Assembly: GCA_025175895.1 (NCBI GenBank)
Contig: CM045991.1
Span: forward strand, 82,695,174 to 82,759,173
Direction: 5' to 3'
Source: Wurfbainia villosa
Taxonomy: Eukaryota; Streptophyta; Magnoliopsida; Zingiberales; Zingiberaceae
DNA length: 64,000 bases
Below the pieces are notes generated by a model. The model made no database searches. It worked only from the letters and a program-made list of their open reading frames with translations, and was not told the DNA's origin. Shown piece after piece: positions 47,196-58,808 of this stretch (within the stretch, counting starts at the first letter, position 1; each line of letters starts with the position of its first letter). The position numbers and the translations under genes were made by a program.

Positions 47196-49179
47196 TGATA
47201 ACTGTCATTTTGTTATATTATTTTGGTCCTTAATATTACTATTTTTATCCTCTCGAGTGATTTATTATTATTTATTATCATGTTTTATGAGTTGGATATA
47301 TTTTTGGACCTTATTATAAATTCTCCTAATTTTTGGACTTATATGCAAATTTTATCTTTGTTTGTAGGAGATCGAGATGAGCCACTAGACTAGACTCAAG
47401 TTGGATCAAATATGGCTTCATTTGGGGTAATAATGGACATTTCAAGATGATTTAATCTGAGCCCTTCATCCAGATCAGAAGGCAAATGAAATCAAGGGTT
47501 CAGATCTGAGCATTATGGACCGTCCGAGGAAAGTGATTGATTCTGAGTCATCCATCTGGATCTGAAGTGATCCGGCCCGTACATTAAGATCTACACGTCT
47601 TGGTCGTTCATCCGGACCATTGGATCGTGATTATACCTTCAGACGGATTAGATCCGTCCATTTCAAATCAGACTGATTTCAGCCGTTGGATGGAGCAGCT
47701 TAATTAAGCAATTAATATATCCATCAAACCCTAGCTTGTTTGGACGGCTGGGATCAGATGAGGCTCAAATCGGACGGCTGGGAGAAAATCACTAAAACCT
47801 TACCTATCTTCCCAGAATCGGCAGAATCGGCAGAAGAGAATCGGTAGAAGCACAGAATCGCGACGAGCGCAGGAGTTCTCTTCCTCGTGAGCGATGGCGG
47901 AAAGCTCTTCTGCTTCCGCGCGAGCGGTGGCAGAATTGCATAGGAGTCGCCGGCGACGTGCAGAAGGAGGTCCTTCAATATCGCGACGAGCAGCGCAACT
48001 CGAGCCGAGGCATTTTTTCCCCCTTTTCACGCGCGGCAGAGTCTTCTTCCCCACGAGCGGCGGCGGCAGTCTGGCAGCTTCTTTCCGGTGACCTCCCTTC
48101 CGAGATCTGGCGACAATCCCAATCGATCCTCGACGGTAGATCTAGATGCGTTGATTGTGACAGCTAATCCAAAGCGGGGTGAGGCAGGATTCCGGTGATT
48201 CACCTTCACCGGCGTTCCACTCCATTCCGATGACTGGGATAGGCCTTTCCATCTCGCCGGAGTCACCCACCAGCTGTGCTAGATTAGGACAGTTCCATCT
48301 CTGACCGGTGAAGATTCCATTCACTGTCCAGTGAATTCAGATCGTCAGAATAGTGTTCGCATTCCTCCGTCTGTCCGTCCTCCCTGCTGCGCCGATCGGG
48401 GCAGCTTCGCATTCACCGCCGGAATGGTTGTTCGGGTTATTGTGGCCATCGTGGGGTTACCGATTACTTATATTTGAATTCAGTCCATTTAATTGGATAT
48501 TCTACTTTGTTATGTTTGTTCTGTTACGGTTAATTTGTTATGTTATGTTGATCATGTTTAGGTTAGTTTTCATTTACATTCGACCAGTGTGTCGTATAGT
48601 GACAGTGCGGTACATGATTGAATTGCTTTCGTTATTAGTTTAGATTTTATTTACATTTGTCTAGTGCACTGTATAGTGACAGTGCAGTGCTTGGTTGAAT
48701 TGCTTTTGTTTATTGCAATTTTTAGTGACTGTTTGACTACTGTACCGTATATTGACAGTGCAGTGCTTGGTTGAATTGTTCACCTATATTTCGTGATCAT
48801 TGTACCGTATAGTGACAGTGCGGTGCGTGATTACTTACTTTTGCGCATTAGGATAGTTACTTGTTAATTGTTATTTGGTAGTTAGATTTACTTCCTGCAG
48901 ATTTAATTTCCATGTTTGTTTATCAGAATTGTTTGACCATTGCATCGTATAGTGACAGTGCGGTGCAAGGTTGAATCGTTCTTGCATTAGGTTAGCTTTG
49001 AATAATTATTTTGATAATTGTAAAAACCCCTAGTGTTTATTTCTGTTTAAAAACAAACGTCCAGCCATTAGGTTCGTTGGGAGACGATCCGAGTCAATTC
49101 TATACTACATTAGTGTAGTTAGGGGGTTCGGTAAATAATTTGGGAACGGTATTGCGACAATTAAAAAATCATCCTATCA
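47196..49179 (+). repeat. 5' LTR of element I
   Basis: 1984 bp, TGATAACTGTCATTTTG to CATCCTATCA. It contains the intact empty site of solo LTR J (CACCGGCGTTCCACTCC near 48209) and of K (GGCCATCGTGGGGTTACC near 48440), and five hairpin-forming repeats at 48585-48970. GC-rich ORFs at 47800-48167 have no support. Confidence 0.93.
48585..48970 (+). repeat. Five dispersed hairpin-forming repeats in element I LTR
   Basis: Core GTATAGTGACAGTGCGGTGC recurs at about 48585-48614, 48661-48690, 48738-48770, 48799-48828 and 48938-48970, flanked by pairing arms such as GCACTG/CAGTGC and TTGCATCG/CGGTGCAA. Copies in the 3' LTR are at about 57056, 57136, 57226, 57287 and 57425. Confidence 0.85.
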
Positions 49180-49182
49180 AAT

Positions 49183-49202
49183 TTTGGCGCCATTGCCGGG
49201 GA
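49183..49202 (+). promoter_or_regulatory. Primer-binding site of element I
   Basis: TTTGGCGCCATTGCCGGGGA follows the 5' LTR. It is the conserved Athila/Tat primer-binding site type, with one base (CATT for CGTT) different from the version in element D. Confidence 0.85.
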
Positions 49203-49762
49203 ACTTTAATGGGTTCGTTTGTCTTTAAACTGTAGTTTGTTTGTCATTTTTCTTTTTCTTTTGTTATTATTGTCTTTCTTATTATCTATATTTGTTTCTC
49301 ATTGTATTTGTTTGTGTGGATGACTAGGTCTTTAGGCGATAATCTATTTGAGTATTATGCAACAGTTTTTCTCTTCCCTCAGAGGCCCAGCCTAGGAAGG
49401 GGGTTGTTGAAGAAAAAGCTAGGGAATTCCAAGAGATAACAGATTCCCAAGTATGCCAAGTTTTTTTTAAAGATCTTTGTGTTCACGAGAAGTTGTACTC
49501 TTTCTATGGAGGTAGGAGATACTGTAGTTCGGTTCAGTATTTTGGACGCTATGAGGTACCTGATGGAGGATCATTATATTCTTAGTGTGCTTATAGCTGA
49601 TAAGTTGAACTGTATGAACTTTATTTCTTAGTCTGTTTTTTATTTGGATATCTCTGCACCTTCTATATTTTGTTGTGATTTTATTGATTCTGTTGATTCT
49701 GATGTTGATAATGATTTGTCATTAGGACCTATCTGTGGGCCCTCTTTATTGTAGACAGGGAT
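49203..49762 (+). other. Leader and deleted gag-protease region of element I
   Basis: An ATG at 49320 opens a short frame (MTRSLGDNLFEYYATVFLFP) that stops within 150 bases. No capsid, zinc knuckle or protease motif could be found. The start of RT is also missing, so a large deletion must cover gag, protease and most of RT. Confidence 0.6.
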
Positions 49763-50145
49763 ATGGAATGTGTAGACACTTGCACGCTTCAGGTGACGCC
49801 CCAAGGATCACTTCCATCAGATGTTTGTAAGAAATGTCATTTCATGGTCGAGCATGGGATAGTCTTAGGTTGTATTATCTCTGTGTATGGTATTGAAGTA
49901 GATCCTGTTAAAATTCATGTTATATCTTCTTTATCTTACCCCTCTTCTGTGCGGGAAGTTCATGCTTTTCTAGGTCATGCAGGTTTCTACAGATGTTTTA
50001 TCAGAGACTTCAGCAAGATTGCCCCCTACCCTTGACCAACTTGTTGCAGAAGGAGATGGTATTTCAGCTTGACCAGGATTGTGATGGAGATCGAGTCCAC
50101 CCCCATATCAGCTTCTTTTCTAGATGAGCAACTTTTTCACCTGTA
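49763..50145 (+). pseudogene. pol: Reverse transcriptase fragment of element I
   Basis: Only the C-terminal part of a Ty3/gypsy RT: KCHFMVEHGIVLGCIISVYG (normally GH-x-IS), IEVDPVKIHVISSLSYPSSV and REVHAFLGHAGFYRCFIRDF. The wording VLGHxISxxGIEVD and FLGHAGFYRRFIxDFS is that of the Athila branch. The catalytic Asp-Asp region is not present. A stop follows at about 50034, then a few residues of the RNase H connection. Confidence 0.88.
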
Positions 50146-50339
50146 GGGTAAGACACCATCGTATGCAGATTTTACTATTTAATTAGTTGCCGTGTTGTAC
50201 CTTCACATTTTACTCATGCACAAGTCCAAAAATTGAAAAGTGATGCTAAGTATTATGTATGGGATGATCTTTATCTTTGAAAATTTTGTAGTGATCAGAT
50301 CATTAGACAATGTGGACTTGATTATGAGTTTCATTTCAT

Positions 50340-50808
50340 ACATACTTACTTTTTGTTATTCTCTGGCTTGTGGGGGATATTTTGGACCCCAAAGGACTGC
50401 TAGAAAAGTTGTATAGTCTAGTTTGTATTGACTCACCTTATTTCATGATGCCTTTGAATTCTACAAGTCTTGTGAGCAATGTCAACGAACAGGGAACATA
50501 GGACATAGAAATGAAATGCCTCAACAACTTTTGTTATTCTGTGAGATTTTCGATATTTGAGGTATTGATTTTATGGGTTCGTGTCCTGTATCTTTTGAAT
50601 TTTCATATATTCTGTTGGCATATGATTATATTTCTAAATGGGTGGAGGTCATCCCCACTAGGACTGATGATTCTCTAGTTGTTGTGGATTTTGTTAGGTC
50701 TCACATATTTTGTAGATTTAGAGTTCCCAGGGCGATCATTAGCGATCAAGGGTCTCACTTTTGCAATAGACTCATGAAGTGTCGAGCAAAGAGATCAAGT
50801 TTATACTA
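50340..50808 (+). pseudogene. pol: Integrase fragment of element I
   Basis: Athila-type integrase. First a zinc-binding remnant (ACGGYFGPQRTARKVV and CEQCQRTGNIGHRNEMPQQ) with stops, then from 50573 GSCPVSFEFSYILLAYDYIS, KWVEVIPTRTDDSLVVVDFV and CRFRVPRAIISDQGSHFCNR. The first two catalytic Asp positions can be placed (GIDFMG and ISDQG). The frame closes at 50808 before the catalytic Glu. Confidence 0.88.
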
Positions 50809-52321
50809 GAGAATACGGTGGGGCCAGACATGACGATGCTTCTTCTCCGACTTGAAAGGGGAGTGTGTTCTTTTATTTACTGCATTTATTTTCGTCCTTT
50901 CATGTTCGGAATAATTTGTATGGGTCGATTGCCTATTTACCTGTTTACCTAGGTTTGTTTGTCTGTTGTCGAGTCAAATAATATTCCCTATGCATGCCTT
51001 AGTATCATTTTAGAGGTGGTAAAAATTAGTTAAGTTTGATCATCAGATTGTGGATTTTTGTGTATGATAGGAGACTTCACTTACATGCAGTCACTTGTTA
51101 TGATGGTGAACTTTTTATTGATAGATTAAGCTTGATTTTGATTCACCTAGTGAGGTTGCAATCCATTCTTATCATCTACCCACTTTTGTGTGATAACACA
51201 TGTGATTTTTGTTACTCTAGAACTTGCTTTAAGTCTTTTCAAAACTGCAATAACATTTACTTGCATGAATATGATGAAGGATTTCATTCTTGACTCTTTT
51301 CTGACTTGGTTTGCTTGTCTAATCCACTTGATACTTCCATCCTCCATGTCTTACTTGTCATATCTTTTCAATTGCTATCCATTGTCTTTGTATCTTTGTG
51401 GATTATCTTTTTCATATCTATTGTTTTCCATATTGGAGGAATAGTTTGATGGGTTGTATTGTTCGAGACGGACAAAATTTTTAAGTGTGGGGGAGAAGCT
51501 ATATTATTTTTGTTGGAAACATGATATGGAAGACATAATTTTCAGAGGTCATTGGTCCTGAGATGTATTTGTCTGTGATTAGTACTTGAGTTTCTGACCA
51601 CAAAAAAAAAAGGAAAAAAAATGGCGCCATTGGTGTTTCTTTTGTAAAAAAAAAAAGAAAGAAAGAAAGAAAAGAGAAAATGTGCAATTGTAATGCAGAC
51701 AAATGGAATTGCAATGTGTTGGATAGAGTCATTTGATCCTGAATCCAATTCTAAAGTTTCCAATTGTCCTAGCCTCTTCCCATATTGCTGGTTACTGAGC
51801 ATTTCACAGGGCAACTCATCAGGTTTATTTCTCCAATTCTTCTCTTGTTCCCTATTCATTTGTACCTTTGTCTTGTACTTCTCTTTGCATACTTTATCTG
51901 CAATTTACTTTTGATCTTATTCTGATTCATGATAAATCCTTTTGATTCATGTATGAGATGTATTGATAGCAGTAGAGAAGTAGATGATAAGCAAGCATAT
52001 GGTAGTACAAAATTGCATGTTGTGTTGAGGGCGCCCCACTCCTACGTTATTATGTGAGCATTAGTGTATTTATCCATTTTGGGAGGTTTAGTATCAGGCT
52101 TAGTCTATTTGATTTGATTGTAAATCATCATGCATGTTGATTGTTGTAGGAGTTGGATCTTTTGACTACCTAGGATCCGGATCGATTTGGTGATCCTAAG
52201 TAACTTATTTTTCCTGTCTCTGAATTATTGATCTAGGTATTGTTTGGGGAATGAGTGATGGAGTTAGTGTGTCTTTGTTTTTGTTATTGCACGGGACGCG
52301 TAAAAATAAGTGTGGAGGAAT
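50809..52321 (+). other. Non-coding 3' part of element I with polypurine tracts
   Basis: No supported ORF. It has an internal purine tract TTAAGTGTGGGGGAGAAG at 51479-51496, A-rich runs at 51601-51680 and the terminal polypurine tract AAGTGTGGAGGAAT at 52308-52321. Confidence 0.75.
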
Positions 52322-53338
52322 TGATAACTGTCATTTTGTTATATTATTTTGGTCTTAATATTACTGTTTTTATCCTCTCGAGTGATTTATTATTGATTAT
52401 TATCATGTTTTATGAGTTGGATATATTTTTGGACCTTATTGTAAATTCTCCTAATTTTTGGACTTATATACAAATTTCATCTTTGTTTGTAGAAGATCGA
52501 GATGAGCCACTGGACTAAACTCAAGTTGGATCAAATATGGCTTCATCTGGGGTCATAATAGACATTTCAAGATGATTTAATCTGAGTCGTTCATCCAAAT
52601 CAGAAGGCAAATGAAATCAAGGGTTTAGATCTGAGCATTATGGACCGTCCGAGGAAAGTGATTGATTCTGAGCCATCCATCTAGATCTAGAGCGATCCGG
52701 CCCGTACATTAAGATCTACACGTCTTGTCCGTTCATCCGGACCGTTGGATCGTGATTATACCTTCAAACGGATCAGATCCATCCATTTCAAATCAGACTG
52801 ATTTCAGCTGTTGGATGGAGCAGCTTAATTAAGTAATTATTATATCCATCAAACCCTAACTTGTTTGGATGGCTGGGATCATATGAGGCTCAAATCGGAT
52901 GGCTGGGAGAAAATCACTAAAACCTTACCTATCTTCCCAAAATCGGCAAAATCGACAGAAGAGAATCGGTAGAAGCGCAGAATCGTGACGAGTGCAGGCG
53001 TTCTCTTCCTCGCGAGCGACGGCGGCAACCTCTTCTGCTTCTGCGCGAGGGGCGGCAGGATTGCACAGGAGTCGCCGGCGACACGTAGAAGGAGGTCCTT
53101 CAATATCGCGACGAGCAGCGCAACTCGAGCCGAGGCATTTTCCCCCCTTTTCACGCGTGGCAGAGTCTTCTTCCCCACGAGCGGCGGCGGCAGTCCGACA
53201 GCTTCTTTCCGGCGACCTCCCTTCCGAGATCCGATGGCAATCCCAACCAATCCTCGATGGCAGATCCAGATGCGCTGATTGCGGTAGCTGATCCGAAGCG
53301 GGGTGAGGTAGGATTCCGGTGATTCACCTTCACCGGCG

Positions 53339-55564
53339 TGTAAGTAATATATGAGAGATGTCCTAAGGCAATCGCCTTATGTATGAACCATTTATATGAT
53401 AAATGAAGATTCACTATTTGAGTATACATGTTTTATGTATTTGATTGGATCTTAAACTCATTTACTGAATGTCCACGATACGATTCACAGCATGAGAGAA
53501 TTTGTGATTGGATCACAACTAGTGAGTATCTCTACATGTGTAATTGTGATGTATCGGAATTATCCCTAGTCGATGAATTGATGGATCTGGACACCATCAA
53601 TTCTGTTGAGACTAGCACGAGGTATACTCCTTGGTGTATCCAAGCAGCTGATTCTCACTGGCTGGAGACATAGTGATGTCCGGAGTTAATCGTGGATGCT
53701 AGTTATGGTAACTAGTTCATTGGAGTGACCAGCCGTAAGACTTCATATGGTTCTCTGCATATATAGATATGTCAATGAAGTTCTTACTGTGGCTTAAGTG
53801 CGATGTTCCTTTGACTTGCGGTATTCAAGTCATCTTGATCATGGAGACTTATGCTTTGACATCTCAAGCAAACATCTCTAAGGAGATGTGGACCCGGGAT
53901 GATTGGGTATAAGTCGAAGTGATCGAAGGTGTTTGAATAGCCTATAAAGGATTCACCACTCCTTGCGAGGAGATGTATACCCATGGCCTCTCGTCGGATT
54001 GTTACTAAAGTCTTTGGCCAAAGCATTACATGTTTAGAGTAAGGTACTCTTCGATACATGTGGAGTAACTAGAATCCGTGGGACGAGGAAATGATACTTG
54101 GGCTAGGTGTGGCGTAGTCGACTAGTGGGATCTGACACAATAGACCATGTCTGAACCAAGTGGGTATAAGATGAGTGAAGGGAATGGGGCACGATTCATT
54201 CGAAGCTCTTGAAGGGTTTGAAATAGTTCTGGATCAACCGTTGATCTTTTCGGTTAATTGGGGATCATGATGTACTACTAGGTGCCACTCATGATCGTTC
54301 TATAATTAATGGTTAATTATAGACGGCCAACATAAACCGAGAACCTATTTGGTCATACGCACAACGAGTGTAATCCAAAGGATTTAAAACGAGCTTGAGA
54401 ATGGGATTCTCAGACCGAGAGAAACTATGTTTGGTTGGACCAAACATAAAGCGAGCATGAAATTGTTTCAGTCGCAATGGACGCGTGGATGGGCCGTGTC
54501 TTATGAAGACATAATGGATGGACCAAAATGGTTTGGTTCTAATCCAATGGATGAGAATAAACCAAATGGTTTGGTTTATATTAAACGAATGAACCAAAGG
54601 TTGGTTCGGTTCGTTTTAACTTAAAATAAACCATCATGGTTTGGTTTATTTTAACTTATCTTAATGGAGCGGGTTAACGGGCTTTATGGATATGATCCAT
54701 TAACCATTAAGAGAATTAGTTCTCTATAAAATAGGGCTTAAACCCTAACCCTAACACCCAATGAAGAGTTGCCGCCCAACATAGAGTTGCCGCCCACCCT
54801 TGTTGGTGAATTCGGCGCCCAACCCTAAGTGGCCGCCGCCCATCCTTTGTGCCGCCGTCCAAGACCCTTGTCGGCGTCCAAGCTCCAGCCGGTGAACCTC
54901 CGGCGACCCTCCGGTGATCTCCTATAGGTTCGGCATCAAGGTGAGCCTTTTCTCTCCTTGTTTTGGCTGGCGCCTACTCCTCCACCAAGCTGTCCAGTTT
55001 TCTGGACAGCTTCTTCTCCTCTCGTCGGAGCGTCGTTTGGACGACGGTTAGTGCTCCGACAGCGGCTAACTTACCGAGGATTTGATCTCCGGTAATCCTC
55101 TGAGGTGGAGCGAGGCGATTACAAACGTCAAGCGGTTGTGAACACCTCTCGGAGAAGCGAGTTTTGAGAACTCGTTTTAGGATCCGAATTTGGATTCGGA
55201 TCGTGATCATCTCTCGATCACGTCGTCTTCAACACGAGGCTAGTAACCCGTACGAAGACGAAGCTCGTGACTCAGCGAAGTCATCCCGAGGAGCTCGGCG
55301 TGGATACGGATAGAGACGATTCTTACGAGGATCGTTCCGGTTGATGCCGTTCCCGCTACACGTCATACGAAAGGTATAACGTAGTTTAATTTCCTTTTAT
55401 TGCAATTTTAATTTACGGTTATGTCTACACTTGTTGTAATAGCATGCGTGTGTTGTGTGTGTTGTAATAAATAGGAGTATTTATTATTTCTTATTGCTTC
55501 CGCTGTGCTCATGTTTACGAAACATGATCGAACACACACACTCCGCGGTGCCGGAAACCCAACA
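53339..55564 (+). mobile_element. J: solo LTR of the element C family, long form
   Basis: 2226 bp, TGTAAGTAATATATGAGAG to GGAAACCCAACA, perfect TSD CGGCG (53334-53338 and 55565-55569). The 5' LTR of I shows the same place without insertion. It matches the LTR of C (29326-31528) along its length, in opposite orientation. TATAAAA box at 54725-54731. A solo LTR arises when two LTRs of one element recombine. Confidence 0.95.
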
Positions 55565-55806
55565 CGGCGTTCCACTCCATTCCGACAACTGGGATAGGCC
55601 TTTCCATCTCGCCGGAGTCACCCACCAGCTGTGCCAGATTAGGGCAGTTCCATCTCCAACCGGTGAAGATTCCATTCACTGTCCGGTGAATTCAGATCAC
55701 CGGAACAGTGTGTTCGTTCCTCCGTCTGTTCGTCCTCCCTGCTGCGCCGATCGGGGAAGCTTCGCATTCACCACCGGAATGGTTGTTCGGGTTATTGTGG
55801 CCATCG

Positions 55807-56920
55807 TGTTGGTGCAGTAGGCACCTAAGTCGAACCTGAGTTTTGATTATAGCAAACGATACAAAGTTAAGATTATATCGTTTTCTCACGAGCTGAATCG
55901 AGTGTGCAGAAGATTGCTATAGCTGGAGCTGAAGGAGGAAGCCGCGGTGGTCGGGCGACACTTGAGTGACTTCGGAGGGAGCCGAAGGAATCAAGTGGAA
56001 GGCCGGAAGCAAAAGCGACACGTAAGTATCGAGGTAAGCTCATGTGTGCGAGCGTAAGTGAGGTCGTATCCTCTTTACGAGGATAATCTTAAGCGTAGAT
56101 CCGACCAAAGACATCTTATAGATGGTCTAGGTCGAGATCGGATGGTCGACAACCATCGAAATTATGTTTTTGTTGAGCTAATTTTGACTTGCAGCAAGCA
56201 TCACCATCGCCACTTGGAGGACTCGATCGTCAAACGATGCGGCCGAAGGTCGACGATCGATAGTCTTGCCATCGATCGTGATGATGGCCATCACGATCGA
56301 TGATGGCCATCAGTCGACTGATGGTCAATGATCAGATTCGAGGAGTCAAGGCTTATCACCCCATTTCAAGGAGATTGGTGCTCAATTTTGATTGGCTAGG
56401 GTTCCTCTCGAAAAGGGGCTCAAAGGCTATAAAAGGAGGGCCAAACCTAGGGTTTCATCATAAATTCTAAGTGCTCAAAAGGTTCCTAACGCGACTTCTC
56501 GACGACTCTAATTTACGACAACAACCCTAGCTTAAGGTCTTTCTTTTTAGTTGTTGGTATAATCCTTGTTATTGTTTTCAATATTACAATTCTTTTACTC
56601 GAGGTTTTTCTATCGTTGCATTTTACTTTAATAGAAGAGAGGGTTTGTCTCTCTATCATTTTGCTTCGAAAGTTTTTTTTGTAATCGTCAAACTCCTACC
56701 TCCAACGAGGAGGAGTGTTTTAGTGAATTGCCCTCCGTACACGGTCTAGAACCGTTAGGGCCTTGGAGTAGTAGCCGAAGGCTACGAACCAAGTAAAAAA
56801 TAAACTTGTCTCTTTTTGTTTCATTTACTTTTCCGCTGCACTCAATTCTTTTGATATGAACTCTAAGAAAAATGTTTTTCGCTATTCACCCCCCCTCTAG
56901 CGAACCGCATCGATCCAACA
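55807..56920 (+). mobile_element. K: solo LTR of a SIRE-like copia element
   Basis: 1114 bp, TGTTGGTGCAGTAGGCACC to CGCATCGATCCAACA, perfect TSD CATCG (55802-55806 and 56921-56925). The end TATTCACCCCCCCTCTAGCG resembles that of element B. TATA box TATAAAA at 56428-56434. Palindromes at 56272-56324. Confidence 0.93.
56272..56324. repeat. Palindrome cluster in solo LTR K
   Basis: TCGATCGTGATG-ATGGC-CATCACGATCGA (56272-56300) is a perfect 12-bp inverted repeat. CCATCAGTCGACTGATGG (56307-56324) is a perfect 18-bp palindrome. Confidence 0.9.
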
Positions 56921-57667
56921 CATCGTGGGGTTACCGATTACTTATATTTGAATTCAGTCCATTTAATTGGATATTCTACTTTGTTATGTTTGTTCTGTTA
57001 CGGTTAATTTGTTATGTTATGTTGATCATGTTTAGGTTAGTTTTCATTTACATTCGACCAGTGTGTCGTATAGTGACAGTGTGGTACCTGATTGAATTGC
57101 TTTCGTTATTAGTTTAGATTTTATTTACATTTGTCCAGTGCACCGTATAGTGATAGTGCGGTGCTTGGTTGAATTGCTTTCGTTTATTGCATTTCGTTTA
57201 TTGCAATTTTTAGTGACTGTTTGACTACTATACCGTATAGTGACAGTGTGGTGCTTGGTTGAATTGTTCACCTTTATTTCGTGATCATTGTACCGTATAG
57301 TGACAGTGCGGTGCGTGATTACTTACTTTTGCGTATTAGGATAGTTACCTGTTAATTGTTATTTGGTAGTTAGATTTACTTCCTACAGATTTAATTTCCA
57401 TGTTTGTTTATCAGAATTGTTTGACCATTGCATCGTATAGTGACAGTGCGGTGCAAGGTTAAATCGTTCTTGCATTAGGTTAGCTTTGAATAATTGTTTT
57501 GATAATTGTAAAAACCCCCAGTGTTTATTTCTTTTTAAAAACAAACGTCCAGCCATTAGGTTCGTTGGGAGACGATCCGAGTCAATCTTACACTGCATTA
57601 GTGTAGTTAGGGGGTTCGGTAAATAATTTGGGAATGGTATTGCGACAATTAAAAAATCGTCCTATCA

Positions 57668-58584
57668 ATCATCCACATTTAAAATAGCAGGAACTTCCTC
57701 AAAACCTTCACATGCATCAATATCAACAATAATATTTGCAGCAATACTAATATCATCTAGTGTTCTGCATGTATCAATATTATCATCAAAGTATACAACA
57801 TCAGTATTCACATCGATATTTGGAACATTACAATGTACATCATCACAACTCACAACAGCGGAGTCCTATAGAGTTGTAGAAGTAGAAACTAGCGCATCCT
57901 CAACTCTACAATCCATCTCCTCAAGCACATCAATCTGCCTCGGCATAAAGCAACGAGGAATAGCCTCTGATAGAGGTTGAATGACTTCTTATGCCTGCAT
58001 CTGCTGGATGGATGATCTAAGTTGATCTAACTGACTTTCCATTTCATGTTCTGATGCTTCAATTTCTTGTTGGGAATAGAGACCACTGGTCATCTGCATT
58101 TGCTTCATAGCTAGCTGCTGGATAAGTTTTCTCAAATCTTGTATTGAATCAACTTGTGTGCTAGGGTTAGAAGCTTGTTCACTGTGGTTCTGAAATCCCA
58201 ATGGACTCTGATATGCAGAAGAATGTTGAGCATCTTGATGTTGTGCTACCTCATATGTGTAAGATGATCGATCTCCCCAACTAGGCATGCAAGTACTGGT
58301 AGATAATGGGGGTGAATAACACTGAGGTTGTTCAGGAATGTACTGATGCACGTGCCCATATCTCAAATATAAATTGTAAGCATGTGTACCAGAAAATAAA
58401 TTATACCCGCCCCTGAGCATATCGATGATAATCGAGGCATAGGTGATTATCGAGACGCATCGAGATGTTGATAGTCAGATTGATAATACTGAGAATATGC
58501 ATCTGTATTACTCCTACCATAATATCCAGTGACTGGATAATGAATGTCACTAAAGTCTCCAAATGACTAATAATATGGATCCAT
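57668..58584 (-). pseudogene. Unrecognised ORF of element D, N-terminal part
   Basis: Starts at ATG 58584, the first after the primer-binding site (MDPYY, TAG, SFGDFSDIHYPVTGYYGRSN), a Tyr/Ser/Gln-rich stretch. A frameshift near 58430 leads to the clean frame 58420-57989: NLYLRYGHVHQYIPEQPQCY, SSAYQSPLGFQNHSEQASNP and a Gln-rich probable coiled coil (LRKLIQQLAMKQMQMTSGLY, ESQLDQLRSSIQQMQ). A TAA and, later, a TAG stand in the same frame; beyond them it reads EVIQPLSEAIPRCFMPRQID and an Asp-rich segment (DTCRTLDDISIAANIIVDID). Element I cuts it at 57668 and it resumes at 47195. It occupies the place of gag but shows no gag motif that I recognise. Confidence 0.6.
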
Positions 58585-58786
58585 GCTTGCTACAAAAGAA
58601 TTTTTCCTGTTCTTGTCCTGAAATACTAGCAAACAAAATCAAAAGATACAGGAAACATGCAAAATAGAACACATGGATATACGAGACATAAAAGAATGAA
58701 ACCCTCGACAAAAGTTTTGAATTTTGATTTATTTTTTTTTAGAAAAATAGACAAACAATCCTAAGTCTACCAAACATCATTACACT

Positions 58787-58808
58787 CCCCGGCAACGGTG
58801 CCAAAATT
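58787..58808 (-). promoter_or_regulatory. Primer-binding site of element D
   Basis: On the minus strand TTTTGGCACCGTTGCCGGGG follows the 5' LTR end, the Athila/Tat type, close to that of element I. Confidence 0.85.

Larger units (their letters stand above)
47196..57667 (+). mobile_element. Element I: Athila-like Ty3/gypsy retrotransposon, internally deleted
   Basis: LTRs 47196-49179 and 52322-57667 (the latter enlarged by solo LTRs J and K), TSD ACCAT (47191-47195) versus ATCAT (57668-57672). The primer-binding site TTTTGGCGCCATTGCCGGGG is the Athila/Tat type and the polypurine tract is AAGTGTGGAGGAAT. The internal part is only 3.1 kb with fragments of RT and integrase. It interrupts the ORF of element D. 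Confidence 0.93.
52322..57667 (+). repeat. 3' LTR of element I, interrupted twice
   Basis: About 2.0 kb of own sequence, in three pieces (52322-53338, 55570-55806, 56926-57667), separated by solo LTRs J and K. Its sequence follows the 5' LTR throughout. Confidence 0.93.

Noticed and set aside
47800..48170. GC-rich overlapping ORFs on both strands (also 52879-53291)
   Set aside because: Ala/Arg/Ser-rich frames in the transcribed part of the LTR of I. Frames are not kept between the two LTR copies.
49763..50808. Possible endogenous pararetrovirus pol
   Set aside because: The integrase fragment, LTRs, TSD and Athila-type primer-binding site show an LTR retrotransposon; pararetroviruses lack integrase.
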